The position numbers and the translations under genes are program-made. From positions 372,001 to 436,000 of the forward strand of contig CAWAPD010000001.1 in the NCBI GenBank assembly GCA_963783865.1: DNA of 64,000 nt, written 5' to 3'. The notes under the pieces were generated by a model, which worked only from the letters and a program-made list of their open reading frames with translations, did not search any database and had not been told where the DNA came from. Source of the DNA: CAWAPD01 sp963783865 (GTDB taxonomy: Bacteria > Actinomycetota > Thermoleophilia > UBA2241). Shown here in pieces: positions 51,073 through 59,484 of the stretch. Position 1 is the first letter of the stretch. Each line of letters opens with the position of its first letter.

Positions 51073-51135
51073 ACGATAGCATCGGCACGGCAGGTCGGCA
51101 ATTTGGTTGACTGTCGACACTCGACTGCGTAGCAT
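51073..51135. promoter_or_regulatory. Operator copy E with divergent promoters
   Basis: Operator TGGTTGACTGTCGACAC (51104-51120) overlaps the plus-strand -35 TTGACT (51107-51112), 17 bp from TAGCAT (51130-51135). The minus-strand promoter, TTGCCG (51096-51101) and TATCGT (51073-51078), also has a 17-bp spacer and abuts the operator. One site could control both operons. Confidence 0.7.
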
Positions 51136-51209
51136 GGGCCGTACTGAGTGTGTCCGGCGGTGGCCGTCGTGCGCCTCGAGCGCGAGCGGCTCTTCTCTGG
51201 GGGTGCGGG

Positions 51210-52346
51210 ATGACCGCGGAACGCAATTCGCGCAGGACCCGGTCGACCGTCGCCGTGTGCGCGGCAGTCGTGGTCACGATTCTGGCGCTCGCGGCCGTCC
51301 TGGCGACCGGCTGCGGGTCCGGTTCGGGTGGACCGTCGACGACGGCCGCAAGCTCGGGCCCGCCCGGCGGCAATCTCACTCTCTTCGCCTACGAGGACGG
51401 GTTCATTCCTCAGTACATCGCCGGCTTCAAGAAGCAGTATCCCAACGTCAATCTGCGGACCAGCGCCTACGACAGCGGCGATGCCGCCATCGCCAAGCTG
51501 CGCGCCGGCTTCAGGGCCGACGTGATCAACCTCTGTGTCGAAGAGGACGCCGAGATTGCCGTCAAGCTTGGTCTGGTGCAGCCGCTTGACGTGTCGCGCA
51601 TCCCGAACTGGGACCGCATGTTCCCCGTGTTCCACAAGCTCCCGGGAGTGACCGAGCCCGACGGCAAGCACTACATGGTGCCGGTCGACGCCGGCGTCAC
51701 GGGCATCCTCTACAACACCACCAAGGTCTCACCCGCGCCGACCTCGTTCAAGGACCTGTTCGACCCCAAGTACAAGGGTCAGGTGGCGATGATCGACTAC
51801 CCCGTGACGGCGATACAGGTCGGTGCTCTCGCGCTCGGCTACTCCGACCCCCTCCACCTCACGGACGAACAGCTCGCCGCCGTCGAGAACCTGTACTTGA
51901 CGGCGAAGAGGAACGGCCAGTTCCGCACGTTCTTCAGCAACGACTCGGAGATCGTCAGCCTCCTTCATACCGGTGAGGTCTCGATCGCTCTCGGCTACCC
52001 CGGCAACGCCCTCGACTCACAGAAAGAGGGTGACCCGGTCCAGTTCGCGACAGCCAGCGAGGGCCAGATCGTCTGGACCTGCGGCTACGGCATCAGCACG
52101 TCGTGCAAGAACCTCGACGCCGCCTACGCGCTGATCAACTACTACCTGTCACCTCAGGCCGAGGCCTTCGAGGCCGGTCACTGGAACTACTTGATCACCA
52201 ATCAGGACGCCATGAAGCTCCTGCCGCCCGCCCAGGTCAAGCGTGTCGGCGTCGTCAAGGACTGGGGCAACATCCTGCCTGCGGCCCCGCCGGCGGAAGG
52301 CTACGATAAGTGGATCCGGGTGTGGCAAGAGGTGAAGAGGGGCTAG
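51210..52346 (+). CDS. PotD-type solute-binding lipoprotein of the ABC operon
   Basis: The 378-residue protein has lipobox AVLATGC, LTLFAYEDGFIPQYIAGFKK, RADVINLCVEEDAE, YMVPVDAGVTGILYNTT and IRVWQEVKRG. It is very similar to the grd-operon paralog at 38922, so the two probably bind the same or closely related ligands. ATG 51210 after a G-rich site is preferred to GTG 51150, which would give a long non-signal extension. Its stop overlaps the permease start. Confidence 0.88.
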   Translation: MTAERNSRRTRSTVAVCAAVVVTILALAAVLATGCGSGSGGPSTTAASSGPPGGNLTLFAYEDGFIPQYIAGFKKQYPNVNLRTSAYDSGDAAIAKLRAGFRADVINLCVEEDAEIAVKLGLVQPLDVSRIPNWDRMFPVFHKLPGVTEPDGKHYMVPVDAGVTGILYNTTKVSPAPTSFKDLFDPKYKGQVAMIDYPVTAIQVGALALGYSDPLHLTDEQLAAVENLYLTAKRNGQFRTFFSNDSEIVSLLHTGEVSIALGYPGNALDSQKEGDPVQFATASEGQIVWTCGYGISTSCKNLDAAYALINYYLSPQAEAFEAGHWNYLITNQDAMKLLPPAQVKRVGVVKDWGNILPAAPPAEGYDKWIRVWQEVKRG

Positions 52347-53284
52347 TGGCCGACGACGGCGATCGGAGCGCCGTGACGGTATCGGCGTCGGTCGCGCCGC
52401 AGGCGACCGCCGCTGCGGTGCCGGTAGCGCGCAAGCCGCTCAGCGTCCGCCTGCGCAGGGCCGCGGATCGCTTCGGCGGGCCCGCCTTCGCGATCACCTG
52501 CATCCTGCTGCTCTACGGCCCGCTCGTGCTGCTGGCCGCCTTCTCGTTCAATGACTCGATCGTCTTCTCACTGCCCTGGGCCGGGTTCACGACGAAGTGG
52601 TACCACCAGGCGCTGGGCGACGCGAACCTGCGCTTGGCGCTGCGCAACTCGGTCGTCGTCGCCAGCATTGTCGCGCCGGTCAGCGTGATCCTGGGGACGC
52701 TTGCCGCCTACCCGATCACGCGCCTGCGGTTCCGGCTGCGCGGCCCGGCCGCCATGCTGGTGGCCGCGCCGCTCGTCGTGCCCTGGCTCGTGATCGGCAT
52801 CAGCGCCCTGATCTACTTTAACAAGGCGCACGTGCCGCTCTCCTGGCACACGGTCATCCTCATGCACATCGTGGTCACGTTCCCGCTGGTCACTGTGCTC
52901 GTCGCCTCGCGTCTGGCGCGGTTCGACCGGACGCAGGAAGAGTCGGCCATCGACCTCGGCGCATCCCAGCTCCAGGTCGTATACCACGTGCTCCTCCCGC
53001 ACATCCTGCCGGCGTTGGCGGCGTCGTTCATCCTTGCCTTCTCGTGGTCGTTCAACAACTTCGAAATCACGTACTTCGTGGGCGGCTTCGACCAGCTCTT
53101 CCCGGTCTGGGTCTACTCGACCCTGCGTCACGCCTCCAACCTGCCCATCGTCAATGCCATCTCCACGCTCGTCTCCGTGGTCGAGGTCATGCTCGTCTGG
53201 GGCGGATGGGTGCTCTTCGCGCGTCTCTCCGGCGCGCGCAGCTCGCATGACAAGGCGAAGAGCCTCATGGAGGTGGTCCACTGA
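52346..53284 (+). CDS. ABC transporter permease (PotC-like)
   Basis: A 312-residue protein with six membrane segments and the EAA loop DLGASQLQVVYHVLLPHILP. It matches the spermidine/putrescine-type PotC permease family. GTG 52346 overlaps the binding-protein stop (TAGTG) and follows GAGGGG. It forms the membrane pore with the next gene product. Polyamine, Fe3+ and compatible-solute systems share this fold, so substrate assignment needs the binding protein. Confidence 0.88.
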   Translation: MADDGDRSAVTVSASVAPQATAAAVPVARKPLSVRLRRAADRFGGPAFAITCILLLYGPLVLLAAFSFNDSIVFSLPWAGFTTKWYHQALGDANLRLALRNSVVVASIVAPVSVILGTLAAYPITRLRFRLRGPAAMLVAAPLVVPWLVIGISALIYFNKAHVPLSWHTVILMHIVVTFPLVTVLVASRLARFDRTQEESAIDLGASQLQVVYHVLLPHILPALAASFILAFSWSFNNFEITYFVGGFDQLFPVWVYSTLRHASNLPIVNAISTLVSVVEVMLVWGGWVLFARLSGARSSHDKAKSLMEVVH

Positions 53285-54183
53285 TGTCGACCGTCGTCGA
53301 GACCGGAGGCCGAAACGATCACCACATACGCGCGCGGGTGGTCAAGAAGTTCCGGCCGGTGGCCTTCCTCTTCGGACCCGTCGGTGTCATCCTGCTGCTG
53401 TTCGTGGCGCCGCTCATCATCCTCGTCATCTTCAGCTTCCGCTACGAGACGCTCTACGGCTTCAACACCGGCTGGACGCTCAACAACTTCAAGGTCATCT
53501 TCACCGACCCCATCTTCCGCAACGTCGCCAAGGACACGGTCATCATGGCCACCACGGCCATGTTCATCCAGCTTCTCATCGCCTTCCCGCTCTCGTATTT
53601 CATCGCGTTCAAAGCGGGGCGGTGGGAGTTGCCGCTGCTCCTGCTGCTGGTCCTCGTCGACGAGCTCAACCCGATCGTGCGCATCTACGCCTGGCGCATG
53701 CTGCTCGGCCGCGAGGGCCTCATCAACGACTTCCTGCAGTGGACCCACATCACCAGCCACCCGCTCGACTGGCTGTTGTTCACCAAGTTCTCGGTCATCC
53801 TCGTCCTGTCGACGAGCTGGGTGAACTACTGCGCGTTGCCCATCTACGCCTCGATGAAGGCCATCAACCCCAGCCTGTTCGAGGCGGCCACCGACCTTGG
53901 CGCCGGCTGGTTCACGCGCTGGCGCCGGATCCTCTTTCCCCTGGCCGCGCCGGGCATCTTCGTGGCCGTCATCCTGGTGTACATCCCGCTGTTCACCGAC
54001 TTCGCGACTCCCGGCCTGGTGGGCGGTCCTTCGTCGTACATGCTCGGGAACTCGGTCGCCGACCTCATGGTCGCCATCGGCGACTGGGGTCAGGGCGCCG
54101 CGCTGAGCCTGCTGATGCTGGCGGCGATGGCCCTCATCTCGGTGGCCGCGTACTTCCTCACCAAACTCAACCAGCTCGACTGA
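53284..54183 (+). CDS. ABC transporter permease (PotB-like)
   Basis: A 299-residue protein with six membrane segments and the EAA loop DLGAGWFTRWRRILFPLAAP. The conserved LVDELNPIVRIYAWRMLLG of PotB-type permeases is present. Its ATG overlaps the preceding stop (TGATG). It partners the PotC-like subunit. Confidence 0.88.
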   Translation: MSTVVETGGRNDHHIRARVVKKFRPVAFLFGPVGVILLLFVAPLIILVIFSFRYETLYGFNTGWTLNNFKVIFTDPIFRNVAKDTVIMATTAMFIQLLIAFPLSYFIAFKAGRWELPLLLLLVLVDELNPIVRIYAWRMLLGREGLINDFLQWTHITSHPLDWLLFTKFSVILVLSTSWVNYCALPIYASMKAINPSLFEAATDLGAGWFTRWRRILFPLAAPGIFVAVILVYIPLFTDFATPGLVGGPSSYMLGNSVADLMVAIGDWGQGAALSLLMLAAMALISVAAYFLTKLNQLD

Positions 54184-54210
54184 GCTGCTGCCGCTGCGCA
54201 AGGAGACGCG

Positions 54211-55344
54211 ATGGATGGTGCTCCCGACAAGGGCGAGATCAGGATCGACGCGGTCACCAAGCTCTTCGGAGAACTCAAGGCCGTCGACGACGTGTCGTTC
54301 GACATCCCCGGGGGTGAGTTCTTCTCGATGCTCGGCCCGAGCGGCTGCGGCAAGACGACGACGCTGCGCATGATCGCCGGGTTCGAGGAGCCCACCACCG
54401 GTCGCATCGTCCTGGAGGGGCAGGACGTGAGCTACGTGCCGCCCGCCAAGCGCAACGTCAACATGGTCTTCCAGGCCTACGGGCTCTTCCCTCACATGAC
54501 CGTGGCCCAGAACGTCGCCTTCGCACTCAAGATCCGGCATGTGTCCAAGGCCGAGACCGCCGAGCGCGTGGCCGAAGCCATGCGCACCGTGCGCATGGAC
54601 GAACTGGCCGACCGGCGACCGGCGCAGCTGTCGGGTGGCCAGCAGCAGCGAGTGGCCCTCGCCCGGGCGCTCATCAACCGGCCGGCCGCGCTGCTGCTCG
54701 ACGAGCCGCTCGGAGCGCTCGACCTCAAGCTGCGCAAGGAGATGCAGCTCGAGCTCAGGCGTATCCACGCCAGTACCGGGACCACGTTCGTCTACGTCAC
54801 TCACGATCAGGAAGAGGCGCTCACCATGTCGCAGCGCATCGCCGTCATGAAGGACGGGCTGGTGCAGCAGGTGGCGACGCCCCGCGAACTCTACGAGAAG
54901 CCGGCCAACGCGTTCGTCGCCGGCTTCATCGGCACGTCCAACGTGATCACCCTCAGGCCGGACGGCGCTCGCGACGGCCTGGCGATCATGAACCTGCCGG
55001 ACGGCGACCGCATCTGCGCACCCGGCGGACCCGCCGGCGGCGGAGAGATGAAGATCATCGTGCGGCCCGAGAGGATGCGCGTCTGGGGCGAGAGCGAGGG
55101 GGAGCGCACGTCGCGGGTGCACGGGACCATCGTCGAAGTCGTGTATCTCGGCTCCATGACCCAGCTGATCATCGATCTGGTCACGGGCGAACGCGTGACG
55201 ATCCACGAGTTGAACGACGACCTCAAGGGATCTCTGCCCGCCATCGGCGATCCCGTGCTCGTCAAGTGGGCGGCCGAAAGCAGCTTCGTCCTGGACGATG
55301 CGGGGGCGGTCAACGTGGCTCTGGACGAATCCTCACCCGAGTAG
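54211..55344 (+). CDS. ABC transporter ATP-binding protein (PotA-like)
   Basis: The 377-residue ATPase has Walker A LGPSGCGKTT, signature LSGGQQQRVALARAL, Walker B LLLDEPLGALDLKLR and the switch His in YVTHDQEEA. A C-terminal TOBE/MOP-like domain (about 280-370) follows. It powers the two permeases upstream. The start is ATG 54211 after AAGGAG. A short GC hairpin (55369-55374 with 55378-55383) between this gene and aor may reduce downstream expression. Confidence 0.92.
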   Translation: MDGAPDKGEIRIDAVTKLFGELKAVDDVSFDIPGGEFFSMLGPSGCGKTTTLRMIAGFEEPTTGRIVLEGQDVSYVPPAKRNVNMVFQAYGLFPHMTVAQNVAFALKIRHVSKAETAERVAEAMRTVRMDELADRRPAQLSGGQQQRVALARALINRPAALLLDEPLGALDLKLRKEMQLELRRIHASTGTTFVYVTHDQEEALTMSQRIAVMKDGLVQQVATPRELYEKPANAFVAGFIGTSNVITLRPDGARDGLAIMNLPDGDRICAPGGPAGGGEMKIIVRPERMRVWGESEGERTSRVHGTIVEVVYLGSMTQLIIDLVTGERVTIHELNDDLKGSLPAIGDPVLVKWAAESSFVLDDAGAVNVALDESSPE

Positions 55345-55420
55345 TCAGCCGGGGTCCTTCGAGGCCGCGGGGCGTCGCGCCCCCCGGGGCCAAAGCAGAC
55401 AGCGGAAGGGGTGTCTGGTC

Positions 55421-57208
55421 TTGGATTTCTACCGCGGCAACGTCCTCAGGATCGACCTGAGCACGAAGAGCACGAGTGTCGAGCCTCTGAACATGGAATG
55501 GGCGCGGCTGTACCTGGGCGGCAAGGGGCTCCTGTTCCGCTACCTGTTCGAGGAGGTGCGGCCGGGACTCGACCCGACGTCACCCGACAACCCGCTGCTG
55601 TTCGTCACCGGCCCGTTCGCCGGCACGAACGTCTCGACGTCATCACGGCTCGTGGTCGGCTGCAAGAGTCCCGCCACGGGCACCATCCTCGACTCCTACG
55701 TCGGCGGGTCCTTCGCTCCCGAGATGAAGTTCGCCGGGTACGACATCATCATCCTCACCGGCAGGGCGTCGCGGCCGACGATCGTCTGGATCCGCGACGA
55801 CGTCGTCGACTTCCTGCCGGCCGACAAGTACCTGGGCATGAAGACCTCGCAGATCGAGGCCGCCCTTCGCGACGACCTCGATGCACAGGCCAAGGTCATG
55901 TCGGTCGGCCCCGCCGGCGAGAACGCCGTGCCGTGGGCCTGCCTCTCGACCGACCAGTATCACAAGGCCGGCCGTGGCGGCGCCGGGGCCCTCATGGGCA
56001 TGAAGAACGTCAAGGCGGTCGCCTTGCGCGGCACCGGCTCGGTGCCGGTCGGCGACGCGCGCGCCTTCCTCGCCGATCTCTACCGGCTGCATCGCGACTA
56101 CGTGCTCACGCCGGCCAACCTGTGGGCGCACGAGGAGGGCACGCCGGCGCTGGTCGACGTCATCAACGGGGGTGGGGCGCTGCCGACGCGGAACTACTCG
56201 GCGGGCGTGTTCCCCGGCGCCGGCAAGATCAACTCGGAGTCGTTCCAGAAGATCCGTCTCAAGAAGCGCGCCTGCTATCAGTGCGCGATCGCCTGCCGCA
56301 ACTTCCACGGCGTCGGGGACGTCAAGTGCGAGGGGCCCGAGTTCGAGACCATCGCGCTCTGCGGCTCCAACTGCGACGTCGACGACATCGAGGCCCTGAC
56401 GAGGTTCAACGTCGAGTGCGACGAGTGGGGGCTCGACACGATCTCCACCGGCTCGGTCGTCGCGCTGGCCATGGATCTCACGGAGAAGGGCTATGCCGAT
56501 CTCGGATTGCGCTTCGGCGACACCATCGAGTACCTGAAGGCGCCCGGGCTGATCGCGCGGCGGGAGGGCGTGGGCGCCGAGCTGGCGCTCGGCGCCCGCG
56601 CCCTGGCCGCCAAGTACGGTCATCCCGAGCTCGCCATGGAGGTCAAGAACCTCGAGTTCCCCGGCTACGACCCGCGAGGTGCGTTCGGCATGGCCCTCGG
56701 CTACGCGACCTCCGACCGCGGCGCCTGCCACATGCGCGCCTTCCCCGTCGGCCAGGAGATCGTCGAAGGCACGCTGTCGCCCAGCACGCTCACGGGCAAG
56801 GCCGACTGGGTGATCAACTCTCCGGTCGGGGGCCAGGACTTCTTCGCTCTCAAGTTCAGCGGCATCTGGTGCGACTTCTGGGCCATCGACCTCGAGCAGA
56901 TCGGGCGCCTCATGAAGCACCTCTGGGGTCGCGAGGCCTCGCCCGAGGAGCTCATGCGCCTCGGTGAGCGCATCTGGAACCTGGGCCGTCTGTTCAACCT
57001 GCGTGAGGGCTTCACCGCAGCCGACGACGTCCTGCCGTCGCGCATCCACGACCAGACCTTCGCCGAAGGTCCCGCGGCCGGCATGGTGATCGAACGCGAG
57101 GAGTTCGCGGCATCGCTGGCCGAGTACTATCGCCTGCGCGGCTGGGACGAGAACGGAGTACCGACCGAACAGAAACTCCAGGAGCTCGAGATCGACGTGC
57201 GCCTCTAG
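55421..57208 (+). CDS. aor: Tungsten-type aldehyde:ferredoxin oxidoreductase
   Basis: The 595-residue protein starts (TTG 55421 after GGAAGGGG) with LDFYRGNVLRIDLST, as in AOR-family enzymes. It carries the 4Fe-4S ligands C285, C288 and C292 (CYQCAIAC) with a likely fourth at C484 (GIWCDFW), and cofactor-binding segments YHKAGRGGAGALMGMKNVKA and SDRGACHMRAF. AOR oxidises aldehydes to acids and reduces ferredoxin. With threonine aldolase in the same regulon, acetaldehyde is a plausible substrate. Tungstopterin assembly and tungstate uptake genes are not in the window. Confidence 0.92.
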   Translation: MDFYRGNVLRIDLSTKSTSVEPLNMEWARLYLGGKGLLFRYLFEEVRPGLDPTSPDNPLLFVTGPFAGTNVSTSSRLVVGCKSPATGTILDSYVGGSFAPEMKFAGYDIIILTGRASRPTIVWIRDDVVDFLPADKYLGMKTSQIEAALRDDLDAQAKVMSVGPAGENAVPWACLSTDQYHKAGRGGAGALMGMKNVKAVALRGTGSVPVGDARAFLADLYRLHRDYVLTPANLWAHEEGTPALVDVINGGGALPTRNYSAGVFPGAGKINSESFQKIRLKKRACYQCAIACRNFHGVGDVKCEGPEFETIALCGSNCDVDDIEALTRFNVECDEWGLDTISTGSVVALAMDLTEKGYADLGLRFGDTIEYLKAPGLIARREGVGAELALGARALAAKYGHPELAMEVKNLEFPGYDPRGAFGMALGYATSDRGACHMRAFPVGQEIVEGTLSPSTLTGKADWVINSPVGGQDFFALKFSGIWCDFWAIDLEQIGRLMKHLWGREASPEELMRLGERIWNLGRLFNLREGFTAADDVLPSRIHDQTFAEGPAAGMVIEREEFAASLAEYYRLRGWDENGVPTEQKLQELEIDVRL

Positions 57209-57240
57209 CGCGCCGACCCCGACCGCAGAGGGGGGATGCC

Positions 57241-57717
57241 ATGCCACACGTCATGATCGGCAGGAAGCGGTGCACCGGCTGCCACATGTGCGAGCTTGCC
57301 TGCTCCGCTTTTCACGAGGGCGCCTACCGCCATACAGCCGCGCGCCTGCACGTGGACTGCAATCCGACCACGGCCGAGATCAAGGGATCCACCTGCCTTC
57401 AGACGGGTTGCGCCAAGTGCCGGGACGTATGCCCGGAGGGGGCCGTCGTGGCTCGGGAGATCGAGGTGCGGGCGGTCGGCCGGGAGCCGACGCGCGGCGT
57501 GGTCCTCGTGGTCGACGCGGAGAAGTGCACCAACTGCGGCGCCTGCTACGACGTCTGCCCATACGGCGTCATCGCCGAGCACCCGGTCACGCATAAGGCC
57601 TTCAAATGCGACCTCTGCGACGGGGAACCGCAGTGCATCGCCTTCTGTCAGAACCCCCATGTGCTGGCCGTCGATCTCAAGCTCGACAAGGCCGATCGTG
57701 TACCTGTTGCGACCTGA
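57241..57717 (+). CDS. Four-cluster ferredoxin-type subunit for AOR
   Basis: A 158-residue polyferredoxin of the HycB/DmsB type with four Cys clusters: CTGCHMCELAC (11-21), CLQTGCAKCRDVC, CTNCGACYDVC and CDLCDGEPQCIAFC. It is encoded 33 bp after aor and resembles the Fe-S subunit of multi-subunit AORs. No FAD/NADH subunit follows, so the electron acceptor is unclear; ferredoxin or thioredoxin-linked reduction of the grd system are options. Confidence 0.9.
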   Translation: MPHVMIGRKRCTGCHMCELACSAFHEGAYRHTAARLHVDCNPTTAEIKGSTCLQTGCAKCRDVCPEGAVVAREIEVRAVGREPTRGVVLVVDAEKCTNCGACYDVCPYGVIAEHPVTHKAFKCDLCDGEPQCIAFCQNPHVLAVDLKLDKADRVPVAT

Positions 57718-57768
57718 GGTTCGGGCCGGCAGCCGCACGATCGGCGAGATTCGCAGAAAGGGGATCAC

Positions 57769-59379
57769 ATGAATGCGCACAAACGAACGTTGTGGATCTA
57801 CCTTGGGGTGATCGTGGCGCTGGTCGTCGTCGCGGCCGCCGCGTTCGCCGTGGCGTCCGGGAGCAGCAAGGCCGCTCCACGGGCTGCGACGCCACAATGG
57901 GTCGCCGGCGACCATCACAACCACAGTTACCTGTCGGACGGCTCTGAGACCGAGGCCGCGATCGTCGACCACGCCTTCAACCACTTCGGTCTCGATTGGC
58001 TGGGCACGTCCGACCACGGCGCGCCGTCGCTCTTCGACCCGCTCGGCAAGCGTATGCGCGGCATCAACGGCGACGAGGATCCCGCGCCGGTGTCGATGGA
58101 CTTCTGGCTCAGCATGCGGGAGCTGGCCTGGCCTCTGAACCAGCAGATCGCCGCCGACTACCCGGGCAAGATCCTCATCACGGGCACCGAGTGGGGCGTC
58201 CCGGTCCGCAAGGGCGAGGGGGACGCCGAGTCCAAGACGGCGATCATCACGGACATGCCGAACTCGCTCAGCGATCTCATCTACAAGTTCGACTACCAGA
58301 GCCTCGACCGGTCGCGGGCCGTGCTCGGCGTCACCAAGGACAACGATGGTCCGAACGGGTACGTCGACGCTGCGAAATGGCTGAACGACAACTACTCGAC
58401 CACCGCCTACAGCACCCTGGCGCACCCCTCGCGCGACCTGCGCTGGCCGGTCTGGGCGATCCGCAACTTCAACAACGCGGCGCCCACGGTCTGCTTCGGC
58501 ATGGCCGGCATCCCCGGTTCGCAGAAAGAGCCGGTCCGCGGCGGCTACGACTCGTACTACGACAAGAACGGTCGCTTCATCGCTGAGTTCGGTGACCCCA
58601 TGACCGCGGCTCAGAGGAGGAGCATCGACTGGGCGGTCACCAACACGTCGCGCACCTACGGCGGGGCGGACCCGATCACGGCCAAGGTCGGCGGCGTGTG
58701 GGACGCGCTGCTCGGTGAAGGCCGCCACTTCTGGATCTTCGCCGACTCGGACTTCCACGAGACCGATGAGGAGTTCTGGCCCGGCGAGTACAACCAGGAC
58801 CACACCTGGGTGTCGGACTTCACGCAGCAGGGCATCGTCGACGGACTGCGCTCGGGCAAGTCGTTCTCGGCCATGGGAGGGCTCATCAACGAGCTCGACT
58901 TCACGGCTGCGAGCGGCGGACCGGCGGCGGAGATGGGCGGCACCCTGGCCGTCAGCTCCGGCTCCACGGTGACCATCACCATCCGCTTCAAGAGCCCGGC
59001 GACCAACTACCATGGTGACGCGCCGGTCGTGAACCACGTCGATCTCATCGCCGGCAACGTGACCGGCCTGATCGACCCGGCGAGCCCGGCGTTCAAGACC
59101 AACAAGACCAACTCGTCCACCCACGTGGTGCAGCGCTTCACGTCCGCCGACTGGACCGTCGACGGCGAGGGCTTCAACGTCATCACCACGACCGTGAGCA
59201 ACGTCACCAACGACATGTACTTCCGTCTACGCGGCTCCAATCTCGGTCTGGGCGTCAAGAACCAGACCAGCGCCAGCGGCAACCCGCTCCTCGACACGAA
59301 GATGGGCAGGAACACCGCCGCCAAGGCGTGGGCCGACCTGTGGTTCTACTCCAACCCGATCTTCGTCGACGTGCCCTGA
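57769..59379 (+). CDS. Exported PHP-domain-like metallo-phosphoesterase family protein
   Basis: A 536-residue protein with an N-terminal membrane anchor (LWIYLGVIVALVVVAAAAFA) and PHP-like metal motifs GDHHNHSYLSDG, GTSDHGAPS, TLAHPSRDL and FADSDFHE. A beta-rich C-terminal domain (about 370-520) follows. PHP proteins bind two or three metals and hydrolyse phosphoesters, but exported members are often uncharacterised. It ends the ABC-AOR operon, so it may process an imported compound outside the membrane; this is inference. GAAAGGGG precedes the ATG. Confidence 0.75.
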   Translation: MNAHKRTLWIYLGVIVALVVVAAAAFAVASGSSKAAPRAATPQWVAGDHHNHSYLSDGSETEAAIVDHAFNHFGLDWLGTSDHGAPSLFDPLGKRMRGINGDEDPAPVSMDFWLSMRELAWPLNQQIAADYPGKILITGTEWGVPVRKGEGDAESKTAIITDMPNSLSDLIYKFDYQSLDRSRAVLGVTKDNDGPNGYVDAAKWLNDNYSTTAYSTLAHPSRDLRWPVWAIRNFNNAAPTVCFGMAGIPGSQKEPVRGGYDSYYDKNGRFIAEFGDPMTAAQRRSIDWAVTNTSRTYGGADPITAKVGGVWDALLGEGRHFWIFADSDFHETDEEFWPGEYNQDHTWVSDFTQQGIVDGLRSGKSFSAMGGLINELDFTAASGGPAAEMGGTLAVSSGSTVTITIRFKSPATNYHGDAPVVNHVDLIAGNVTGLIDPASPAFKTNKTNSSTHVVQRFTSADWTVDGEGFNVITTTVSNVTNDMYFRLRGSNLGLGVKNQTSASGNPLLDTKMGRNTAAKAWADLWFYSNPIFVDVP

Positions 59380-59403
59380 GCACGACGCGTTGAGAAAGGG
59401 AAC

Positions 59404-59442
59404 GGGGGCGGGGCGGGCGCCGATGGCGCCCGCCCCACCCCC
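59404..59442. terminator. Hairpin terminator between convergent operons
   Basis: An 18-bp stem with one mismatch (59404-59421 with 59425-59442, 3-nt loop) followed by TTCTT. A second perfect 22-nt palindrome (59459-59480) lies just before the end of the convergent gene. Confidence 0.7.
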
Positions 59443-59484
59443 TTCTTGCGGTCAGTGCGGCGGGCGCGATCGCGCCCGCCGCCC

